Shown in pieces: positions 51,991-62,161 of a stretch of 64,000 nucleotides of DNA (the first letter of the stretch is position 1; each line of letters opens with the position of its first letter). The notes under the pieces are model-generated. The model had not been told where the DNA came from, searched no databases, and saw only the letters and a program-made list of their open reading frames with translations. The position numbers and the translations under genes were made by a program. Source of the DNA: Chitinophaga filiformis (GTDB lineage Bacteria; Bacteroidota; Bacteroidia; Chitinophagales; Chitinophagaceae); contig NZ_JAKIRP010000010.1 of the NCBI RefSeq assembly GCF_021646545.1, positions 62,001 through 126,000 of the forward strand. The letters run 5' to 3'.

Positions 51991-53373
51991 TTATGGACGT
52001 TTTAAAAGCCTCCATTCGGCCAGCTGGAATAATGAACTGTTCTTCACGGCAGACACATTCAGGCGATAGAATTTAAAGGCCACCTGGTTGTTGAAGGTAT
52101 ACTTCACTGTCAGGAACCTGGAGCCGAAAGACTGGTCCGTCTGCGTATCCAGCACCGTCCAGTCAGTACCGTTGTCCGACCCTTCCAGTGTCCAGTTCTT
52201 AGGGTCACGTTCCGGGGCGTCATTGGCAGACGTCATGGTATAGGCACCGGTGGTTTGCGGAGTAGCAAACTCCAGCTGCGCCCAAACCGTAGAAAAATTA
52301 AACAACAGGAACTTCGAGTTGATGTTATTGTCGATCAGCTTACCTGAAGTCTCATTGGCGTTACTGGTGTTCTCGTATTGTGTCTTATAACTGATATTGG
52401 TATTGGTAATATCTGTTTCGATCAGTTTGGAAGGATCCATTGTCATCACAATAGTACTGTGTTCTGCATCCAGCAGATGCCTGGTAGGACTGCTCAGACT
52501 TAATGCCAGCACCGGTTTATTCTGCACATTCCTCTTCAAGGCTTCTGTTTTCACAACCAGGTTAAATCTTGCCGTATTGGTATTAGCGGGAAATGTCAGT
52601 GTAGACGGCATACTGTAATCATCTCCTTCCTTCAGCAACACTGAGCCGCTCAACGTACCATCATCTATCAATGCCTGCGCTGTATCAGGGCTTGCGCTCA
52701 CATTTACGGTGAACGCACCTCCCGCTACTCCGCCCAACGTTACACTAACAGGTAGCACCACTTCGTTAGTGCCCAACACATGGTTAGTGCCTGAAGGCTG
52801 CTGTAATACGCTGCCTGCCCCCGTAAAAGAGATGTAATGAATGTCTTCCTGACGGATGATTTCCGCTGTATTGATCAGCAAAATTGCCACCTTGCCCGAA
52901 GCATCCAGGGTGTTGTTCTTACCAACATCCGAAAGGCCGACTGCCAGGGCCAGCGTCTTGCCATAATACCGTTCAACAGCCTGCATACTGATCTGCAGGG
53001 GTAGTGTGAATGTATCAATACCGAACCGGATCTCCGCTGTTTTGGGCAACTGATAATAAACCTCCTCCAGTAATACCGCATCTCCCAGCTGCTGTTGTTC
53101 TATGAGATGAGTGATCGTATCGTTATTTACATGCACATCCATGGTAAAGATCTTCGGCGCAGCAGCAGAGAGCACGATCTTAACAGGTATATTGAGATAG
53201 TCAGTTGTTTTGGTGTAATTGTTGCCTGCAGGCACAGCTATCCGCCCGTTTGTGCTTTGAATAGATATATTCACAGGGTTCAGCTGCTCATCCTGGAATT
53301 TGTCGTCCTTTTTACAGGACAACACACCGGACAACAGGAGTGATAACAACACAAAGAGCATATTGCGACTCAT
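51991..53373 (-). CDS. DUF1735 / F5-8C discoidin surface lipoprotein
   Basis: This is a 460-residue lipoprotein: MSRNMLFVLLSLLLSGVLSCKKDD has a lipobox. The frame extends 26 codons upstream, but the lipoprotein start at 53373 is preferred. Two DUF1735-type beta-sandwich modules follow (about 30-170 and 180-310), with LNIPVKIVLSAAAPKIFTMD in the first and VVLPVSVTLGGVAGGAFTVN in the second. The C-terminal about 130 residues are an F5/8 type C (galactose-binding-like) domain with WTLEGSDNGTDWTVLDTQ and FKFYRLNVSAVKNSSLFQLA. Such proteins are surface glycan-binding accessories of SusC/SusD loci. It ends the operon and has no visible catalytic domain. Confidence 0.82.
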   Translation of the reverse strand: MSRNMLFVLLSLLLSGVLSCKKDDKFQDEQLNPVNISIQSTNGRIAVPAGNNYTKTTDYLNIPVKIVLSAAAPKIFTMDVHVNNDTITHLIEQQQLGDAVLLEEVYYQLPKTAEIRFGIDTFTLPLQISMQAVERYYGKTLALAVGLSDVGKNNTLDASGKVAILLINTAEIIRQEDIHYISFTGAGSVLQQPSGTNHVLGTNEVVLPVSVTLGGVAGGAFTVNVSASPDTAQALIDDGTLSGSVLLKEGDDYSMPSTLTFPANTNTARFNLVVKTEALKRNVQNKPVLALSLSSPTRHLLDAEHSTIVMTMDPSKLIETDITNTNISYKTQYENTSNANETSGKLIDNNINSKFLLFNFSTVWAQLEFATPQTTGAYTMTSANDAPERDPKNWTLEGSDNGTDWTVLDTQTDQSFGSRFLTVKYTFNNQVAFKFYRLNVSAVKNSSLFQLAEWRLLKRP

Positions 53374-53402
53374 ATCAGCATATTTGCAGTTAAAAAATAA
53401 AT

Positions 53403-55130
53403 TCAGATAGATGTATAAGAGGTTACCCATACCCTGCCATCCATCTGCCATTTGGTATCTACCGCTATCTGCAGCCAGTTCATGATCTGCCGGGCCACAT
53501 CCACGGGTTGCGGTACCAGTTGCGTCAGGTTAGATGCAGAACTGGGGCACATCAGGTCACTGAAGTCATCCCACTGGTAGTTATTATGTATCTGGAAATC
53601 GTGTTTATATTCCGTCTGATCCTTGAATACACCACCAAAGCCATCCCTGCAGGGCCAGTATCCTATCAGGTAATCATGATATGGATGGGAAGTAGGTAAT
53701 TCTTCCGCACAGACATATGCCCTTATCACACTGTCGGGTAATGCAGCCCGCCAGAAACGGATCTCAGTAACATAGGCGTTCAGCCAACGGTTATCGTCAG
53801 TAACATTTCCCGGCACATATCCCAGTGTCAGCGGGTCGTCTGTATCAAAGTTGCCGTAAGAAGTGATCTCTGTTTCAGTATTAAAGTTTCCATCTGTGAA
53901 CAGGCGGATGAAACGTTTATTATCCCTGTTCAGGAACACGGCTGTCAGATCATGCCATTTACCATCACTGATATTGGGGCCGGTCACCATGTTGAAACCA
54001 GCACCATCCTGTCCATAGTGCATCCCCCAGCCATTTGACTCCAGGGACATAGCCCAACCGGTATTCTTCCACCAGTCCAGCGACAGATTGTTACCGATGA
54101 TATTCGGATAGGTATAGGAATAATCGCCATAAATGGTCTTATTCTTTTTGATCTTCAGTGCAATGGTCACTTCATTGGTCTTACCAATGTTCAGGTCTTC
54201 CTTGCCTTCGTCGATGGTAGCATATACGGCATCGCCGGCTGTTTTGCCATAGAGACGCACTGCCTTGCCCGTATAACGGGCTCCCGTATAAGGTCTGTCT
54301 ATGAAGTTCGGTGTATAGCGGGGTGAATAAAAAATAGTGAAGGTGTTCACCTTCGGATTACTGAGGATGGTGCCATCATCTTCATCAGGCGGAATATTGA
54401 AAGGACCGCCTCTGCCGGATGTTACCACCACCAGCCAGCTTTCATGCTGATAGTTCTTACGCTGCCGGAGGGCATTCATAATGTTGCCGATATATTCATC
54501 CACACGCAGGATCGCCGCCTTGTATTCCGGTATGCCGGCATCATAGCCATAAGTCTTACCAGCGGTAGCCACCTGACTGAATTGCCCGAATATCAATCCG
54601 GCTGTGTCGATTTTCAACTCTTCCAGGATAGCCTGTTCCGTCGCATCATCATCATTACTAAAAGTCCTGTTCACATCAGCGTCAGTGATCAGCATTTTAC
54701 CCAGTGAATCGCTAGCACTATATGCCGCCACCCTGAAAGCAGGCATACGTGCTTTAATGTATTTGAAAAAGACAGGATATTGCCCAAGCCTGTTGTCGCT
54801 GAAATCACTTTTCACCACGCCATGTTTTTCCTTGCGCACTCCCGTCAGGAGGTCTGCCCAGGCAGTGGCATCCAGACTAAGTGTATCGCTGATGCTGTTC
54901 CACGAATAGATGGCATTATCACCCAGTTCAAGCAGATGTGAGGCCTGTGCATCCCGAACAGATTCACCACGGGCCCCATCCACGACGAGAAACAGTATTT
55001 TGGGTTGCTTACCGGTTACACCTGTCGTGTCTTCATATTCCCTCTGTTCGAGCAACCTGTCATAGCCCTTGTTACAGGCTGAAAGCAGTATAACCGTAAT
55101 GATAGCTGCCAGCCGGTTGAAATTCTTCAT
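53403..55130 (-). CDS. Phosphodiesterase-like lipoprotein with LamG-type domain (DUF4983)
   Basis: This is a 575-residue lipoprotein from the ATG at 55130 (MKNFNRLAAIITVILLSACN, lipobox). The first about 260 residues resemble the type I phosphodiesterase / alkaline phosphatase fold: ILFLVVDGARGESV with the metal-binding Asp, DATAWADLLTGVRKEKHGV where the Thr could be the nucleophile, and WLVVVTSGRGG. Usual later His ligands are not obvious, so it may be inactive or divergent. Residues about 290-440 form a concanavalin/LamG-like sandwich (GKWHDLTAVFLNRDNKRFIR, EIRFWRAALPDSVIR), followed by a C-terminal DUF4983-like tail. It is 17 bases after the preceding gene. A surface hydrolase or binding role is suggested. 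Confidence 0.78.
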   Translation of the reverse strand: MKNFNRLAAIITVILLSACNKGYDRLLEQREYEDTTGVTGKQPKILFLVVDGARGESVRDAQASHLLELGDNAIYSWNSISDTLSLDATAWADLLTGVRKEKHGVVKSDFSDNRLGQYPVFFKYIKARMPAFRVAAYSASDSLGKMLITDADVNRTFSNDDDATEQAILEELKIDTAGLIFGQFSQVATAGKTYGYDAGIPEYKAAILRVDEYIGNIMNALRQRKNYQHESWLVVVTSGRGGPFNIPPDEDDGTILSNPKVNTFTIFYSPRYTPNFIDRPYTGARYTGKAVRLYGKTAGDAVYATIDEGKEDLNIGKTNEVTIALKIKKNKTIYGDYSYTYPNIIGNNLSLDWWKNTGWAMSLESNGWGMHYGQDGAGFNMVTGPNISDGKWHDLTAVFLNRDNKRFIRLFTDGNFNTETEITSYGNFDTDDPLTLGYVPGNVTDDNRWLNAYVTEIRFWRAALPDSVIRAYVCAEELPTSHPYHDYLIGYWPCRDGFGGVFKDQTEYKHDFQIHNNYQWDDFSDLMCPSSASNLTQLVPQPVDVARQIMNWLQIAVDTKWQMDGRVWVTSYTSI

Positions 55131-55147
55131 ATATGCGGATAATTTTA

Positions 55148-56722
55148 TCATTTGAATAACAGGCGGACTACGTTATTGATCTCTTTGTTATTAAAGCGGC
55201 TAAATCTTCCCATGATGAGCGCCTGCGTTTGTCCGGAGGTATTGATAGTTTCAAATACCCTGAGCAGAACGCCTGAAAAATCAGCAGTGTTGTTATATCC
55301 CTGCGCCAGCTTGCCTGTCTTGTCCAGCACCATGAACCCACTTCGGTGCACGTTGTCATATCGGGTGAAATTCCCGTTGACAACTACCAGTCCATTGCTT
55401 AGCTGCTGCGCACAGTAATAAGCTTCATTACTTGCCCTTGGTGCTGCGATGAATTGTTCATCAGGAGTTCCGTCCGACCGCAACATTACCAGACCGCTAT
55501 GCGCAGTACCGTCGAACTTATCAAAGTTGCCCGCCAGCACAAAGCGTTGCATAGTCTCGTTATATCGGATGGAAATAATATCATTATCAGCGCCACTGCC
55601 TCCAAAGCCCGGATCAAGACTGCCATCGATGTTTATACGTGCGATATAGGGCGCCGGCTGTCCGTTATAGCGTGTAAAACGGCCTACAATAATGATCTTG
55701 CCGTCAGGCTGTTGATAAGCATCACTAATGGGGCCATTCGGACCATCAAAGCTCCTGTGACGCGCCAGGTCATAATTGAATGAAGTGTCCAGGGTGCCGT
55801 CAGGATAAAAGCGTATCAGCTGGCGAACCAGTATACTGTCCGTAACGAGTGAGTCTCTTTCCTGCAGATAATCTGATTTTCCATATACAAACCGCAGGTA
55901 ATAGTTGAAACCTCCAATAGCGGTAATACGGTTATTGTACACAAAGACCTTGCTGATCCTTCCATCGGTACCACCGTTGAAAGAAGGCACTGTATCCTTA
56001 TCAGTAAACGTGTTCACACTCATAGAGTCAAGAGAGCCGTTACTATTCAATACAGTAATATTATGGATCTCTGCCTGGTGGATATCGTAAGAAGCAAAGC
56101 TGCCACCTACCACCAGCTTACCACTGGGTAATGCTGCTATACTATTGAGTGAACCATCGGCTCCCCTGCCCGACTGCAGGCTGCGATCCATTTCCCCATC
56201 ACGGGAAGTCAGCACTATCCTGCTGATAGGTCTTACTATGCCCTTACGTTCATAGTCGAGGAAGTCGCCCACCAGCAATAATCTTCCGTCAGCGAAACGA
56301 TATACATCACTCACCCAGCTGTTCGCCCCTACAACTACTTTATAGTTGTTGTCAATATCCAGATTACCTCTTACTCTGAACAGAGGACCAAAGAAGATCT
56401 GATCGCCGATAGTCACAGAAGTCACACCAGTACTGGCAGTAACAGGTACTTTCACCTGAATACCGGTAGAATCCACTTTTACTATCTCCGCTGCTTCACC
56501 ATTAAAGTTGAACAGCAGGGAGTCCTTGTATTTCGTGAGTCCTTTCCCTTTGAAAGTGACCAGAGTACCAGGCGCCGCTTCCGACGGATTGGGTGTTTCT
56601 GTACTTAACGTTACTCCCAATGGTTCTTTTCCCCCGGCATAAGGATCATCGTACGTTTTATCTTTTTTACAGGCTGTTATGAAGAGTATCATTAGCAGCG
56701 CTGCCATTGACATTATTCTCAT
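55148..56722 (-). CDS. IPT/TIG (DUF5008) lipoprotein with delta-60 repeats
   Basis: This is a 524-residue lipoprotein with lipobox LMILFITACKKD. The N-terminal about 40-120 is an IPT/TIG fold of the DUF5008 kind (PNPSEAAPGTLVTFKGKGLT, VTIGDQIFFGPLFRV). The rest is a propeller of delta-60-type repeats, each with a phrase such as LPSGKLVVGGSFASY, QQPDGKIIIVGRFTRYNGQ, RFVLAGNFDKFDG or LSNGLVVVNGNFTRYDN, about seven in total. These repeats usually mediate binding. There is no catalytic signature. It lies between the fasciclin gene (16 bases upstream) and the phosphodiesterase-like gene and is conserved in such operons only as an accessory of unknown role (inference). Confidence 0.82.
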   Translation of the reverse strand: MRIMSMAALLMILFITACKKDKTYDDPYAGGKEPLGVTLSTETPNPSEAAPGTLVTFKGKGLTKYKDSLLFNFNGEAAEIVKVDSTGIQVKVPVTASTGVTSVTIGDQIFFGPLFRVRGNLDIDNNYKVVVGANSWVSDVYRFADGRLLLVGDFLDYERKGIVRPISRIVLTSRDGEMDRSLQSGRGADGSLNSIAALPSGKLVVGGSFASYDIHQAEIHNITVLNSNGSLDSMSVNTFTDKDTVPSFNGGTDGRISKVFVYNNRITAIGGFNYYLRFVYGKSDYLQERDSLVTDSILVRQLIRFYPDGTLDTSFNYDLARHRSFDGPNGPISDAYQQPDGKIIIVGRFTRYNGQPAPYIARINIDGSLDPGFGGSGADNDIISIRYNETMQRFVLAGNFDKFDGTAHSGLVMLRSDGTPDEQFIAAPRASNEAYYCAQQLSNGLVVVNGNFTRYDNVHRSGFMVLDKTGKLAQGYNNTADFSGVLLRVFETINTSGQTQALIMGRFSRFNNKEINNVVRLLFK

Positions 56723-56738
56723 GTGTTACACGCTTTTA

Positions 56739-57440
56739 TTAACCTCCGTTTTCCATTACAGAGATCATGTCTGCAATGAAGAGGCCTCCCTGGAATCCGA
56801 AATAATAATGGTCATTTGTCAGTGTATGGACCACTCCGTTATAGGTGGTGATATTACAGGAGGCTACATAGTCAATGATCCAGTTCTCCCTAGGCCTCGC
56901 AGGATCCGGGATACAGGCAATGGAGAGCTGCCGGTATCCCACATATTTTACACCGTTATCATCATTGTACACAACCCCGATATTCATAGGAGAGCCGTTC
57001 CACGACAGGAAGCCTTGCCCCGGGTAGGTATTCAGCAGGTTATAATCTATCTGCGGATAATCCTTCAGTTCATTACTGCCATGGAACATATACTGCTGCA
57101 GGTATTTAAACCAGATGTCCTTTGGGACGTCTGCCAGCACTTTTACAGTATCATGCCCGAGGCGATACAAGGTATAATTCAGCTCCTGTATCAAACGCAG
57201 CACACTTCTGTCGGTCGGCGCAAAGAAAGTAAGCGTATCACTGTTAAAAACCTCTTCCATACCTGCCAGCCTCACTATCGTAGCCACAGTGTCAAAATAG
57301 AACGGTACAGCGTCCAGGTAGTCCAGTGTTGTACCTTTAAAAACAGGATCATGGGTACCTGAGTCCTGGTAGTATTTATCTTTATTACAGGCGCATAAAC
57401 CCAATAAGAGCGCAGCCATAAAGCACAGTATTGTCCGCAT
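56739..57440 (-). CDS. Fasciclin (FAS1) domain lipoprotein
   Basis: This is a 233-residue lipoprotein with lipobox ALLLGLCACNKD. The single FAS1 domain spans about 35-230. Its H1 box is the segment DTLTFFAPTDRSVLRLI, and the family's closing strand region is NGVVHTLTNDHYYF near the C terminus. FAS1 modules bind proteins or glycans at cell surfaces. In Bacteroidota SusC/SusD loci they occur as accessory lipoproteins without known enzymatic activity. It starts ten bases after susD and is followed 16 bases later by the IPT/delta-60 gene. Confidence 0.85.
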   Translation of the reverse strand: MRTILCFMAALLLGLCACNKDKYYQDSGTHDPVFKGTTLDYLDAVPFYFDTVATIVRLAGMEEVFNSDTLTFFAPTDRSVLRLIQELNYTLYRLGHDTVKVLADVPKDIWFKYLQQYMFHGSNELKDYPQIDYNLLNTYPGQGFLSWNGSPMNIGVVYNDDNGVKYVGYRQLSIACIPDPARPRENWIIDYVASCNITTYNGVVHTLTNDHYYFGFQGGLFIADMISVMENGG

Positions 57441-57450
57441 AAGTATTATT

Positions 57451-58977
57451 TTATCTTAACCAATAATTGTTCAGTTGCATAAAGGGATTGTTATCCAGCG
57501 CAGCGGTGTTAATAGGCCATGTCCAACCACCATTATCGAATTGCGCCTGCGTAAGCGGATAGTAACACCATTGCTGGTTGGTCGCCCTGCCTGTGCGCAC
57601 TACGTCAAAATAATAGTGTCCTTCCATCATCAGCTCTTTTGCCCTTTCGGTGAAAATCGCATCCTTCAGTGCCTGCCCTGTTCCTCCCTGGTATAAGGTG
57701 GTTTTTGCACGCTGCCTGATGATATTCATCAGACGGATGGCTTCATCGGTCTGCCCCAGTTCTGCCAGTGCTTCTGCCCTCAACAGGATAGCGCCGGCGT
57801 ACCGTAGTACAATGAGGTTGTTATCCACATTCACATCTGAGTTACCCTGCTCATAAACACTATTGTACTTCAGGAACATAAAAGTGCCGTCGTTGGCAAA
57901 CATCTGTGAGTCGAACCACATCTGTATCCTGGCATCAGGCACGCCCGACGGATACAGGCGGCGCAGGTACTCTGCCCGGAAGTAACAGAAGCTGTACTGG
58001 TGGTTCCAGGCGGGACGTTTATACGGATAATGCACTACCAGCTCAGAAAGGTCATTCCATTTCTCTGCCAGTCCTTCCCCATAGTTGGAGCTGATAACGA
58101 TATCGAACAGGCTTTCTCTTGAACGGCCTTTGAAAATGGTGAACGACTCCTCTATGGGTAACAACATGTAAGCGCCACTCTTCATCAGCTCATCACCCAG
58201 ATCGGCAGTAGCCTGGTAATGCTTCTGCGCATTTGCTTTATCAAAACCGGCATTCCACATATGCATTTCCATCAGCAATCCTATGGCCGATCCTCTGCTG
58301 GTACGGGCGCCCTGGTAAGCCGGCTCCGTAAAGCTCCAGGGTAATGCTTCCAATACCGCCGTCAGCTCTGCGATACAATTGTTCATTACCGTCACCATCT
58401 TTTCTCTTGGCAACGGTGCCTGATGATACGCATCTGTATAGTATACCACATCGCCCCAGAGCCTTACCATGATGAAATAGGAAAGACAGCGCATAAAGAT
58501 GGCTTCCGCTTTATAGGTCTCTTTACGGTCCGCGGCGAGGTCGGGTATGTCGCGCCTGTCTACTTCATAGATGAGGATATTACAAGCTTGTATCACGCGA
58601 TAGAAAGGCTTCCAGTCCGCCAGCATATAAAGATCGAAGATGTCCCAGAAGTCCTTGCCAGGCGGTCTGTAAATAACCGGGATCAGGTCATTCTTGGCTA
58701 CATATTCCACGAAGGTCCTGTCTGCCCCATCACCCTTCGGCGACATGGCCAGCATACCTCCCCTTGCCTCTCCCGCGAGAGCAAACAGCGGGCAGGAACC
58801 TGTAGCATCTCTGAAAAGGCCGTAGATGTCCCAGATATTATCTTCCACATCTTTCGCTGATTTGAAGAACGTGTTTCCTGAAAGCCGGTCCAGCGGCTCC
58901 ACATTCAGGAACTCTTTACACCCGTACTGACCGCAGAGCAGCAAACAGGCAGTGATATAAATAAACCTCCGGAGCAT
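57451..58977 (-). CDS. SusD/RagB-family lipoprotein (second locus)
   Basis: This is a 508-residue lipoprotein from the ATG at 58977: MLRRFIYITACLLLCGQYGC with the lipobox Cys followed by KEFLNVEPLDRLSGNTFFKS, the usual SusD start. An in-frame ATG 11 codons earlier would overlap the upstream susC stop and gives a poorer signal. Conserved SusD elements include YRVIQACNILIYEVDR, YKAEAIFMRCLSYFIMVRLWG, LRYAGAILLRAEALAELGQ, MNIIRQRAKTT and TERAKELMMEGHYYFDVVRTG. It pairs with the SusC encoded 19 bases upstream. The bound glycan is unknown because the visible operon has no catalytic CAZyme to point to one. Confidence 0.94.
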   Translation of the reverse strand: MLRRFIYITACLLLCGQYGCKEFLNVEPLDRLSGNTFFKSAKDVEDNIWDIYGLFRDATGSCPLFALAGEARGGMLAMSPKGDGADRTFVEYVAKNDLIPVIYRPPGKDFWDIFDLYMLADWKPFYRVIQACNILIYEVDRRDIPDLAADRKETYKAEAIFMRCLSYFIMVRLWGDVVYYTDAYHQAPLPREKMVTVMNNCIAELTAVLEALPWSFTEPAYQGARTSRGSAIGLLMEMHMWNAGFDKANAQKHYQATADLGDELMKSGAYMLLPIEESFTIFKGRSRESLFDIVISSNYGEGLAEKWNDLSELVVHYPYKRPAWNHQYSFCYFRAEYLRRLYPSGVPDARIQMWFDSQMFANDGTFMFLKYNSVYEQGNSDVNVDNNLIVLRYAGAILLRAEALAELGQTDEAIRLMNIIRQRAKTTLYQGGTGQALKDAIFTERAKELMMEGHYYFDVVRTGRATNQQWCYYPLTQAQFDNGGWTWPINTAALDNNPFMQLNNYWLR

Positions 58978-58996
58978 AGCAATACTTTTAAAATCA

Positions 58997-61900
58997 TTAG
59001 AATTCAACATTCATCCCGAAGTTGTAACTGCGGGCAATGGGATAGCCTCCCGACTGGTCGCGCCCCATGGCAGATACGTTTTCCGGATTGGGACCGCTGT
59101 ACGGCGAGAAGGTGATCAGGTTATTGGCAGACAGGTACATACGGACAGAGTTGATGCTGTAACGACTGGTAAACTTCCTGTTCAACAGGTACGCCAGCGT
59201 CACGGTATTCACCTTAAAGTATGAGCCATCTTCCTGTATCAGCGTCTGATCGTAGCGGTAAGGCCTTATGTCATTGTAACGTTTATAGTCAAAAGGATTA
59301 GGATATTGTGCTGTGGAACCCGGCCCTTTCCAGTAGTCTACATCACTGAAATCAACCATCGCTTTCTTGTTATACGGATCTCCCAGGAACTGCATCCTTT
59401 CTGCGAATGCATTGTTCAATATATCCCTGATGAGCGTGAAAGAACTGCTGATGTTCAGAGAGAAATTCTTCCAGTTTACATAAGACTGTATACCGCCTGT
59501 GATCAGTGGTTGTGAATTACCTGCAGGCACATAATCATTTCCATCGAGGATGTAGTTACCATCCACATCTTTCCAGATAGGATCGCCTGCTTTAAAGAAT
59601 GTACCATTTGCCGTGCGGTAACGTTGTCCTGTAGCGGGGTCCACAGGCACATCTGCATCACTGGCGTAAACGCCTTCTGTTTTCAGCAGATAGTTCGTAA
59701 GACTGTTACGGCCTACACGGAACAAAGTATGCTGACTGGTCGAATTGTCGTATTGCACCAGTTGTCTTGCGCCATTCGGAAGACTGGTCAGTACATCTTT
59801 ATTCAGCGCGCCATTTAGTGAGATGGTCCACTGTACGGCACTGGTACGCGGCAAAGGACGGAAGGTGAAAGTCAGCTCATAGCCGTAGTTGATCAGCGAA
59901 GTTTCATTCGTAGTGATTTCATTGAAGCCGGTAATATTGGACAATGATTTGGTACGCAGCAGGTTCTTCACCGTTTTATAATAACCGTCAAAGATCACTT
60001 CTACCCTGCTGTCAAAGAACCCCGCCTCAAAACCGAAGTTATACTGCGTCGTGGCAGTGGGTTGCAGATAGGTATTGGGCAGCCGGCCGAAGTTGATACC
60101 TAAACGGGGATTCGCATTATAAGTACCGCGTGGGTCATAGGTACCGTAAATAGAAAAGATATCTCCGGTAGGTACAATATTCTGTCCCCAGCTACCGCGG
60201 AGAGAGCCATAAGTCAGCCATTTGCTGTCGCTCAGGCCGGGTTCCTTGTTGAAATTCCAACGAACACCGATGGCGGGGTTCTTGGAGTAGGGATCTTCAA
60301 AACCGCTGCTGGATGTACCATCCATACGGTAACTGAAATCTACTACATACTTCTGCTTGTAATTGTAGGAAAATGTTCCTGCAAAGGAGGCCACGTGCTG
60401 TTTGCTGTAGTTATCCAGGAGACCTCCCCCGCGGGAAGCATATCCATCATAACCGAGCGGCCCTTCGTATTGGTTATTCGGCGTCTTTTCCTGCTGAATC
60501 ACCTGTGCCTGGAAACCGCGGTTATAGAATTCGTTAAAAGCAGAAATGAAGAAATTATGGTTTGTATTCAGGATGTGGTTATATGATATCGTATTACGGT
60601 TGTACAATGTGTACTTCCGGTCATTGTAAGCGTAGATCTGTGAGAAATCGTTATGCGCTTCTGCCGGAGTGAACCTGTCTTCCGTATTGGAAGCGTATTC
60701 GTAACTCACACTTGAACCGAGGTTCAGCCCTTGTATCAGCTGATAGCTTACATCAAGACTGCTGCGCACGTTTCCCGTTTTGTTGTCATTCCTGGTGTTG
60801 AGTGCAGACAATACGCCGGCTGTACTCTGGTAAAAAGAGGGCCCTGGCAACAGTGAGGAAGCTGAAGCATTATTCGATACACCACTTTGTGTAAGACCAT
60901 TACCATCGCCCTTGTTCCTTCTGCCTACCTGTGTGGACAAAGTAGTGAATACCCTGAATTTAGGATTAGGCTGATACAACATGTTTGTATTAATAGAATA
61001 GCGGTCAAACCCGGTATTGCGGATCACACCATTTTCATGATAGTATCCGAGGTCCACTTTATAGTTAAACTTAGGATCACCACCACTAATGTTCACGTTG
61101 TGCGTCTGGTTGTAAGTAGTGGCATAGAAAACATCCTGCCAGTCTGTGGAATTATTGTAATAAGGATTCAGACTGTCCGCCAGGAAAGGCTGGTTAGAGA
61201 TTTTGTAGATATCATCCATGTTGTTGCCTCCATAGATCATGCCCAGTCTTATCCTTCTCTCTTCCTTGCCACCTATGGTGGGACGCAATTTAGGAGGGTT
61301 GTTGATGAAGAAGTTGCCGGTATATCTCACCAGCGGGATAGGAGAACTACCACGCCTTGTGGTGATCAGGATCACACCATATGCGCCTCTCGATCCATAT
61401 AAAGCTGTTGCCTGTGAATCTTTCAGGATCTCCATGCTTTCAATATCTTCCGGCGGGATCAGTGACAGGGGACTTACACCCGGTCCCGCCGACTGATACC
61501 CGTATTCAAAATTGGCGTCTGCTTCTACAGGTACTCCATCTATCACATACAATGGTGAAGTGGGAGACAGAAATGCGTCATTACCGCTACCGCTGACGCT
61601 GATATTGGACAAGCCTCTGATCTGTATAATACCACGGCCACCGGGCGTACCGGTATTATTCTGGATGTTCAGACCGGCTACACGCCCCTGTAACAGTTGT
61701 TCCACATTCGACACGGGAATATCCTGCAGCTCCTTACCGCTTACAATCACGGCAGAACCTGTGGTAACCTCCCTGGTCTTCTTCTGGTAACCGATCACGA
61801 CTGCTTCGTTCAGTTTGTTCTCTGTTACCACCAGCCTTATCACCAGATCACGTTTATCTTTCAGCTTCAGTTTATAATCTGAAAACCCGATATAGCGAAA

Positions 61901-62161
61901 CACCAGATTAGCATCTGGTGCAACAGATACGCTGAACGCACCGGAAGCATTTGTAACACCTACCGCTTTCGGCGGCGTGCCCGCCATGATGCTTACACCC
62001 ACCAGCGGCTCATTGGTCTGAGCGTCCCTTACCACGCCCTTTACCTGTACTTTCTCCTGTGCCTGCGCCACCAATACCGGCAGCAACAGTAACAGTCCTA
62101 TCATTTTATATAAACGCAGACATTGCATAGTCACAGTTTTTTGTGTTGTTAACTCATTCAT
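58997..62161 (-). CDS. SusC/RagA-family TonB-dependent transporter (second locus)
   Basis: This is a 1054-residue outer-membrane importer. The signal peptide (LLLLLPVLVAQAQ) precedes a carboxypeptidase-regulatory-like domain (about 38-115, VKGVVRDAQTNEPLVGVSI). The TonB-box/plug region has LNEAVVIGYQKKTREVTTGS, LLQGRVAGLNIQNNTGTPGG, YVIDGVPV and ATALYGSRGAYGVILITTRRG. The protein ends YPIARSYNFGMNVEF with a terminal Phe. The ATG at 62161 overlaps the DUF5007 stop by eight bases. An in-frame ATG at 62128 also gives a good signal peptide and cannot be excluded. Together with the downstream SusD it forms the import complex. Confidence 0.95.
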   Translation of the reverse strand: MNELTTQKTVTMQCLRLYKMIGLLLLLPVLVAQAQEKVQVKGVVRDAQTNEPLVGVSIMAGTPPKAVGVTNASGAFSVSVAPDANLVFRYIGFSDYKLKLKDKRDLVIRLVVTENKLNEAVVIGYQKKTREVTTGSAVIVSGKELQDIPVSNVEQLLQGRVAGLNIQNNTGTPGGRGIIQIRGLSNISVSGSGNDAFLSPTSPLYVIDGVPVEADANFEYGYQSAGPGVSPLSLIPPEDIESMEILKDSQATALYGSRGAYGVILITTRRGSSPIPLVRYTGNFFINNPPKLRPTIGGKEERRIRLGMIYGGNNMDDIYKISNQPFLADSLNPYYNNSTDWQDVFYATTYNQTHNVNISGGDPKFNYKVDLGYYHENGVIRNTGFDRYSINTNMLYQPNPKFRVFTTLSTQVGRRNKGDGNGLTQSGVSNNASASSLLPGPSFYQSTAGVLSALNTRNDNKTGNVRSSLDVSYQLIQGLNLGSSVSYEYASNTEDRFTPAEAHNDFSQIYAYNDRKYTLYNRNTISYNHILNTNHNFFISAFNEFYNRGFQAQVIQQEKTPNNQYEGPLGYDGYASRGGGLLDNYSKQHVASFAGTFSYNYKQKYVVDFSYRMDGTSSSGFEDPYSKNPAIGVRWNFNKEPGLSDSKWLTYGSLRGSWGQNIVPTGDIFSIYGTYDPRGTYNANPRLGINFGRLPNTYLQPTATTQYNFGFEAGFFDSRVEVIFDGYYKTVKNLLRTKSLSNITGFNEITTNETSLINYGYELTFTFRPLPRTSAVQWTISLNGALNKDVLTSLPNGARQLVQYDNSTSQHTLFRVGRNSLTNYLLKTEGVYASDADVPVDPATGQRYRTANGTFFKAGDPIWKDVDGNYILDGNDYVPAGNSQPLITGGIQSYVNWKNFSLNISSSFTLIRDILNNAFAERMQFLGDPYNKKAMVDFSDVDYWKGPGSTAQYPNPFDYKRYNDIRPYRYDQTLIQEDGSYFKVNTVTLAYLLNRKFTSRYSINSVRMYLSANNLITFSPYSGPNPENVSAMGRDQSGGYPIARSYNFGMNVEF

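Noticed and set aside
53374..53451. Upstream start of the DUF1735-F5/8C gene
   Set aside because: It would overlap the preceding gene and add 26 residues before a clear lipoprotein signal.
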